From NCBI GenBank assembly GCA_947626995.1, contig CANQUI010000008.1:1-52759 (forward strand): DNA of 52,759 nucleotides, read 5' to 3'. This document shows, piece after piece, positions 49,552-52,759 of the stretch (positions are counted from its first letter, which is position 1; each line of letters begins with the position of its first letter). This stretch comes from an uncultured Eisenbergiella sp. GTDB lineage: Bacteria; Bacillota; Clostridia; Lachnospirales; Lachnospiraceae. Both the position numbers and the translations under genes were made by a program. The notes under the pieces are model-generated. The model had not been told where the DNA came from. It did not search any database and worked only from the letters and a program-made list of their open reading frames with translations.

Positions 49552-50463
49552 ATGCTGGAAGTATGTCTTTTGGGAACCGGCGGGATGATGCCGCTGCCAT
49601 ATCGGTGGCTCACCTCGCTGATGGCCCGTTATAACGGAAAGAACATCCTGATCGACTGTGGAGAGGGAACGCAGATCGCCATGAAGGAAAAAGGATGGAG
49701 CCCCAAGCCCATCGACATCATCTGCTTTACCCATTTTCATGCGGATCATATCAGCGGGCTGCCGGGGCTGCTTTTGACCATGGGAAATGCGGAACGGACG
49801 GAACCCCTTATGATGATCGGTCCCAAGGGACTGACCAAGACGGTCAACGCGCTGCGCGTCATTGCCCCGGAGCTGCCTTTTCCGATTGTATGTACGGAAA
49901 TCGAGCAGGCGGAACAGACCTTTTCCTTCGACGGCTTTCGGATCGAATCCTTCCGGGTCAATCACAACGTGACCTGTTACGGCTACAATATCGTCGTGGA
50001 ACGCGCCGGCCGGTTTCAGGTGGAGAAGGCGCAGGCGCTGGGAATTGATAAGCCGTATTGGAACAAGCTGCAAAAGGGCATGACGCTGGAACTGGACGGA
50101 ACGGTCTATACGCCGGATATGGTCATGGGCAAGCCGCGCAAGGGGCTGAAGGTGACCTATTGTACCGATACCAGACCCACCGAAGGGATTGTCAGAAATG
50201 CCGCCGGCGCCGATCTGTTCATCTGCGAAGGGATGTACGGGGAGCCGGACAAGAAGGAAAAGGCGAAGGAATACAAGCACATGACGTTTTCGGAGGCGGC
50301 TGCGCTGGCGAAACGGGCGCGGGTAAAAGAGCTGTGGCTGACCCATTACAGCCCTTCCCTGGTGCGGCCGGAGGACTTTATGGAGTCCGTGCGCAGGATT
50401 TTCCCGGCGGCAACGGCGGCGAAGGACGGCAGGAGCGTCGATCTGGCATTTGAGGAGGATTGA
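49552..50463 (+). CDS. rnz: Ribonuclease Z
   Basis: Metallo-beta-lactamase endonuclease that trims tRNA 3' ends. The 303-residue protein begins LLGTGGMMPLPYRWLTS, the flexible-arm and active-site start of RNase Z, and has the HFHADHISGLPGLL zinc motif near residue 63. Further ligands are in FRVNHNVTCYGY, YCTDTRP and the final LTHYSP. Since none of the window's tRNA genes encodes CCA, this is the enzyme expected to process them, and its neighbourhood with tRNA modification genes fits. GGAGG at 49542-49546 is 5 bases from ATG 49552. Confidence 0.9.
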   Translation: MLEVCLLGTGGMMPLPYRWLTSLMARYNGKNILIDCGEGTQIAMKEKGWSPKPIDIICFTHFHADHISGLPGLLLTMGNAERTEPLMMIGPKGLTKTVNALRVIAPELPFPIVCTEIEQAEQTFSFDGFRIESFRVNHNVTCYGYNIVVERAGRFQVEKAQALGIDKPYWNKLQKGMTLELDGTVYTPDMVMGKPRKGLKVTYCTDTRPTEGIVRNAAGADLFICEGMYGEPDKKEKAKEYKHMTFSEAAALAKRARVKELWLTHYSPSLVRPEDFMESVRRIFPAATAAKDGRSVDLAFEED

Positions 50464-50466
50464 GCG

Positions 50467-51507
50467 GTGGCGGATGTAAAAAATCAGGAAGAGGTTTTGA
50501 TCCTGGGGATCGAGACCTCCTGTGACGAAACGGCGGCGGCGGTGGTCAGAAACGGCAGGCAGGCCCTGTCCAATGTGATCTATTCCCAGATTGATCTGCA
50601 CACGGTCTACGGCGGCGTGGTGCCGGAGATCGCCTCCCGCAAGCACATCGAAAAGATCAATCAGGTGATCCAAAAAGCGCTGGAAGACGCCGGTACCACG
50701 TTAGAGCAGATCACGGCGGTGGCCGTCACCTGCGGGCCGGGGCTGGTGGGCGCGCTGCTGGTGGGCGTGGCGGAGGCCAAGGCCATCGCTTTTGCGTCCG
50801 GCAAGCCGCTGGTGGGTGTCCATCATATCGAGGGACACATCTGCGCCAATTATCTGGAAGACAAGGAGCTGGAACCGCCGTTTTTGTGCCTGGTCGTTTC
50901 CGGCGGCCACTCCCATCTTGTCATGGTGCACGATTACGGCGCATACGAGATTCTGGGACAGACCCGGGACGACGCCGCGGGAGAGGCCTTTGACAAGGTG
51001 GCGCGGGCCATCGGCCTTGGATACCCCGGCGGCCCCAAAATCGATCGGGTTTCCTGCGAGGGAAACCAGGAGGCCATTGCCTTTCCCCGGGCAAAGCTGG
51101 AAGACAGCGTCTATGATTTCAGCTTCAGCGGCCTCAAATCGGCGGTCCTGAATTATCTGCACGACTGCGAGAGAAAGGGGATCAAAGTCTGCCAGGCGGA
51201 CGTGGCCGCTTCTTTTCAAAAGGCGGTGGTAGACGTGCTGACGGAACACTCCCTGCGCGCCATAGAGCAGTATCGGGTAAAAAAGTTTGCCATCGCCGGG
51301 GGTGTGGCTTCCAACGCCCATCTGCGCGCGGCGCTTCAGGAGGCCTGTGCAAAGCGCGGGGTCGCCTTTTACCGGCCCGCGCCGATTCTGTGCACGGATA
51401 ACGCGGCGATGATCGGCGCCGCCGGCTATTACGAATATCAAAAGGGCGTACGGCACGGATGGGATTTAAACGCCGTGCCCGGCCTGAAACTGGGAGAACG
51501 CATCTGA
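50467..51507 (+). CDS. tsaD: tRNA t6A transferase TsaD
   Basis: Transfers the threonylcarbamoyl group from TC-AMP to A37 of tRNA. The 346-residue ASKHA protein has [30 protein letters not shown], the metal-binding HHIEGH (about 118-123), [26 protein letters not shown] and [12 protein letters not shown] and CTDNAAMIG. All catalytic motifs are intact. GTG 50467 with AGGAGG at 50454-50459, spacing 7, follows rnz by three bases. Its stop overlaps the ispD start by one base (TGATG). Confidence 0.95.
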   Translation: MADVKNQEEVLILGIETSCDETAAAVVRNGRQALSNVIYSQIDLHTVYGGVVPEIASRKHIEKINQVIQKALEDAGTTLEQITAVAVTCGPGLVGALLVGVAEAKAIAFASGKPLVGVHHIEGHICANYLEDKELEPPFLCLVVSGGHSHLVMVHDYGAYEILGQTRDDAAGEAFDKVARAIGLGYPGGPKIDRVSCEGNQEAIAFPRAKLEDSVYDFSFSGLKSAVLNYLHDCERKGIKVCQADVAASFQKAVVDVLTEHSLRAIEQYRVKKFAIAGGVASNAHLRAALQEACAKRGVAFYRPAPILCTDNAAMIGAAGYYEYQKGVRHGWDLNAVPGLKLGERI

Positions 51508-52283
51508 TGGAAAAAGAATACTGCACAGCGGTGGTACTGGCGGCGGGCAGAGGGAAACGAATGGGCGCCCGTGTCGCCAAACAGTACCTGGAGATTGAAA
51601 ACAGACCCCTTTTATTCTATGCGTTGTCCGCTTTTGAAAAATCAAAGCTCATTGATTCCATCGTGCTGGTGGTGGGAGATACGCAGCAGATTGCCTACTG
51701 CAAAAAAAACGTGCTGGAGGCATACGGATTTCAGAAAGTGGATATGATTACCGTAGGCGGCCGGGAACGCTATGATTCCGTGCGGTGCGCGCTTCGCGCC
51801 ATCCGGGGAGAGCAGGAGGCGGCAAAATGCGAAGTCATAAGACCGATCCCGGATCGCGCCCAAAACGGCTATGTCTTTTTGCATGACGGCGCCCGGCCCG
51901 TCCTGACCGAGGATATCCTGGCGCGCTGCCTGGAAGCGGTAAAGCAATACGGCGCCTGCGCGGCGGCCATGCCGGCAAAGGATACCGTAAAGATCGCGGA
52001 CGAAAACGGCTTTGCCAAAACCACGCCCCCCAGAGATCTGGTGTGGACGATCCAGACGCCGCAGACCTTTGCCTTTCCGCTGATTTACGGGGCCTATGAG
52101 AAAATGGAAACGCTCAGGCCGGAATGGGAAAAGACCGGGCTGCACGTCACGGACGACGCGATGGTGGTGGAAACGTTTACGGACCGGAAAGTGAAGCTGG
52201 TGGAAGGCTCCTATGAAAATATCAAGGTGACCACCCCGGAGGACCTGAATCTGGCCGGTTTGTTTCTGGCTAAAAAGCCCTGA
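51507..52283 (+). CDS. ispD: 2-C-methyl-D-erythritol 4-phosphate cytidylyltransferase
   Basis: Third step of the MEP isoprenoid pathway, adding CMP to methylerythritol phosphate; the product line ends in undecaprenyl phosphate used for wall polysaccharides. The 258 residues show VVLAAGRGKRMGARVAKQYLEI, GGRERYDSVRCAL, FLHDGARPVLT and KDTVKIADENGF, then the C-terminal DDAMVVE and KVTTPEDL. It is slightly longer than usual (about 230) because of a charged insert near residues 100-118. ATG 51507 overlaps the tsaD stop; GGGAGA is 9 bases upstream. Confidence 0.93.
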   Translation: MEKEYCTAVVLAAGRGKRMGARVAKQYLEIENRPLLFYALSAFEKSKLIDSIVLVVGDTQQIAYCKKNVLEAYGFQKVDMITVGGRERYDSVRCALRAIRGEQEAAKCEVIRPIPDRAQNGYVFLHDGARPVLTEDILARCLEAVKQYGACAAAMPAKDTVKIADENGFAKTTPPRDLVWTIQTPQTFAFPLIYGAYEKMETLRPEWEKTGLHVTDDAMVVETFTDRKVKLVEGSYENIKVTTPEDLNLAGLFLAKKP

Positions 52284-52313
52284 TTTGTCCTTGAAAATTT
52301 TGTAAAAAATAAG

Positions 52314-52342
52314 TTGACACTGCCGGGAGTTTTTGATAGAAT
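52314..52342 (+). promoter_or_regulatory. Promoter of the tRNA-Ser pair
   Basis: TTGACA (52314-52319), 17 bp, TAGAAT (52337-52342) with TGA before the -10, about 54 bp upstream of tRNA-Ser(TGA). Confidence 0.8.
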
Positions 52343-52395
52343 AACTTTTGCGCCGATGCGGTTTGAACGGCGTAAAACGCATATTTCTGTGACCC

Positions 52396-52481
52396 GGAGA
52401 GGTATCGAAGCGGTCATAACGAGGCGGTCTTGAAAACCGTTTGTCCGAAAGGGCGCGTGGGTTCGAATCCCACCCTCTCCG
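52396..52481 (+). tRNA. tRNA-Ser (anticodon TGA)
   Basis: Class II tRNA with a long variable arm; acceptor GGAGAGG/CCTCTCC, anticodon loop CTTGAAA, T-loop TTCGAAT. CCA is not encoded. Confidence 0.96.
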
Positions 52482-52576
52482 TTTGATTCAGACAAAGATC
52501 CGACGGATCAGGGCATAGGATTTTGGACGGCATATCGGATCCGGCAGGCGCCGGAGCAAAGTGAATCAGCATTTCT

Positions 52577-52666
52577 GGAGAAGTACCCAAGATGGCTGAA
52601 GGGACACCCCTGGAAAGGGTGCAGGTCGTTAATAGCGGCGCGAGGGTTCAAATCCCTCCTTCTCCG
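52577..52666 (+). tRNA. tRNA-Ser (anticodon GGA)
   Basis: Class II tRNA with a long variable arm; acceptor GGAGAAG/CTTCTCC, anticodon loop CTGGAAA, T-loop TTCAAAT. It follows the other tRNA-Ser by 95 bp and probably shares its transcript. Confidence 0.96.
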
Positions 52667-52759
52667 TTCGCATGGCACACATGCAGAGCACCTTGACAAA
52701 TAAACAGTAATGCAACCCTGAAAATTCACAAAGAGATGGATTTCAGAGAAGAACAAAAA

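Overview
The window reads as chromosomal DNA of a moderately GC-rich, spore-former-lineage Clostridia bacterium, most likely a Lachnospiraceae-type Firmicute. The grounds are strong AGGAGG ribosome binding sites with frequent TTG/GTG starts, extended -10 promoters, tRNA genes without encoded CCA, a Spo0A-type DNA-binding protein, a Csp-type subtilase, InlB-repeat surface protein architecture, and an LCP protein with GT2 polysaccharide genes. The species cannot be named from the sequence.

Left part (1-22.5 kb): a cell-surface polysaccharide locus. After a large InlB-repeat wall protein come rfbB-rfbA-rfbC (dTDP-6-deoxysugar synthesis, with no rfbD in the window), a Wzm/Wzt-type ABC exporter whose ATPase has a long C-terminal extension, a methyltransferase-kinase fusion recalling the O-antigen chain terminator WbdD, four GT2 glycosyltransferase genes, a phosphohexomutase, an initiating polyprenyl-phosphate sugar transferase, an LCP ligase and a fifth GT2 gene. 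Together they can make activated sugar, start a glycan on undecaprenyl phosphate, extend it, cap it, export it and attach it to peptidoglycan.

Middle part (22.5-38.5 kb): envelope quality control and single-gene units: HtrA protease, a ClpX paralogue, a subtilase whose catalytic serine is alanine, a signal peptidase II-like protein, a polytopic membrane protein, a radical SAM protein and, convergently, an FAD oxidoreductase. An XRE regulator faces a free-standing Spo0A C-terminal-domain protein across a perfect inverted repeat. Then follow a CAP-domain lipoprotein, tRNA-Arg, a 46-residue Asn/Gln-rich protein with a forespore-sigma-like promoter, an RNA methyltransferase, an ITPase and a phosphodiesterase, and a six-tRNA operon (Pro, Gly, Arg, His, Gln, Lys).

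Accessory scar (38.5-41 kb): downstream of tRNA-Lys lie four TTATAGCA repeats in two evenly spaced pairs, a truncated and frameshifted tyrosine integrase, a 29-residue holin-like toxin whose promoter carries a LexA-type palindrome, and a condensation-type acyltransferase. Right part (41-52.8 kb): a Cys-cluster protein, an HPr/Crh-like protein, a PD-(D/E)XK nuclease-XPD helicase fusion overlapping convergent nfo, a DnaA-box cluster in front of a GH13 amylase, then a housekeeping run tsaE-tsaB-rimI-rnz-tsaD-ispD and two tRNA-Ser genes.
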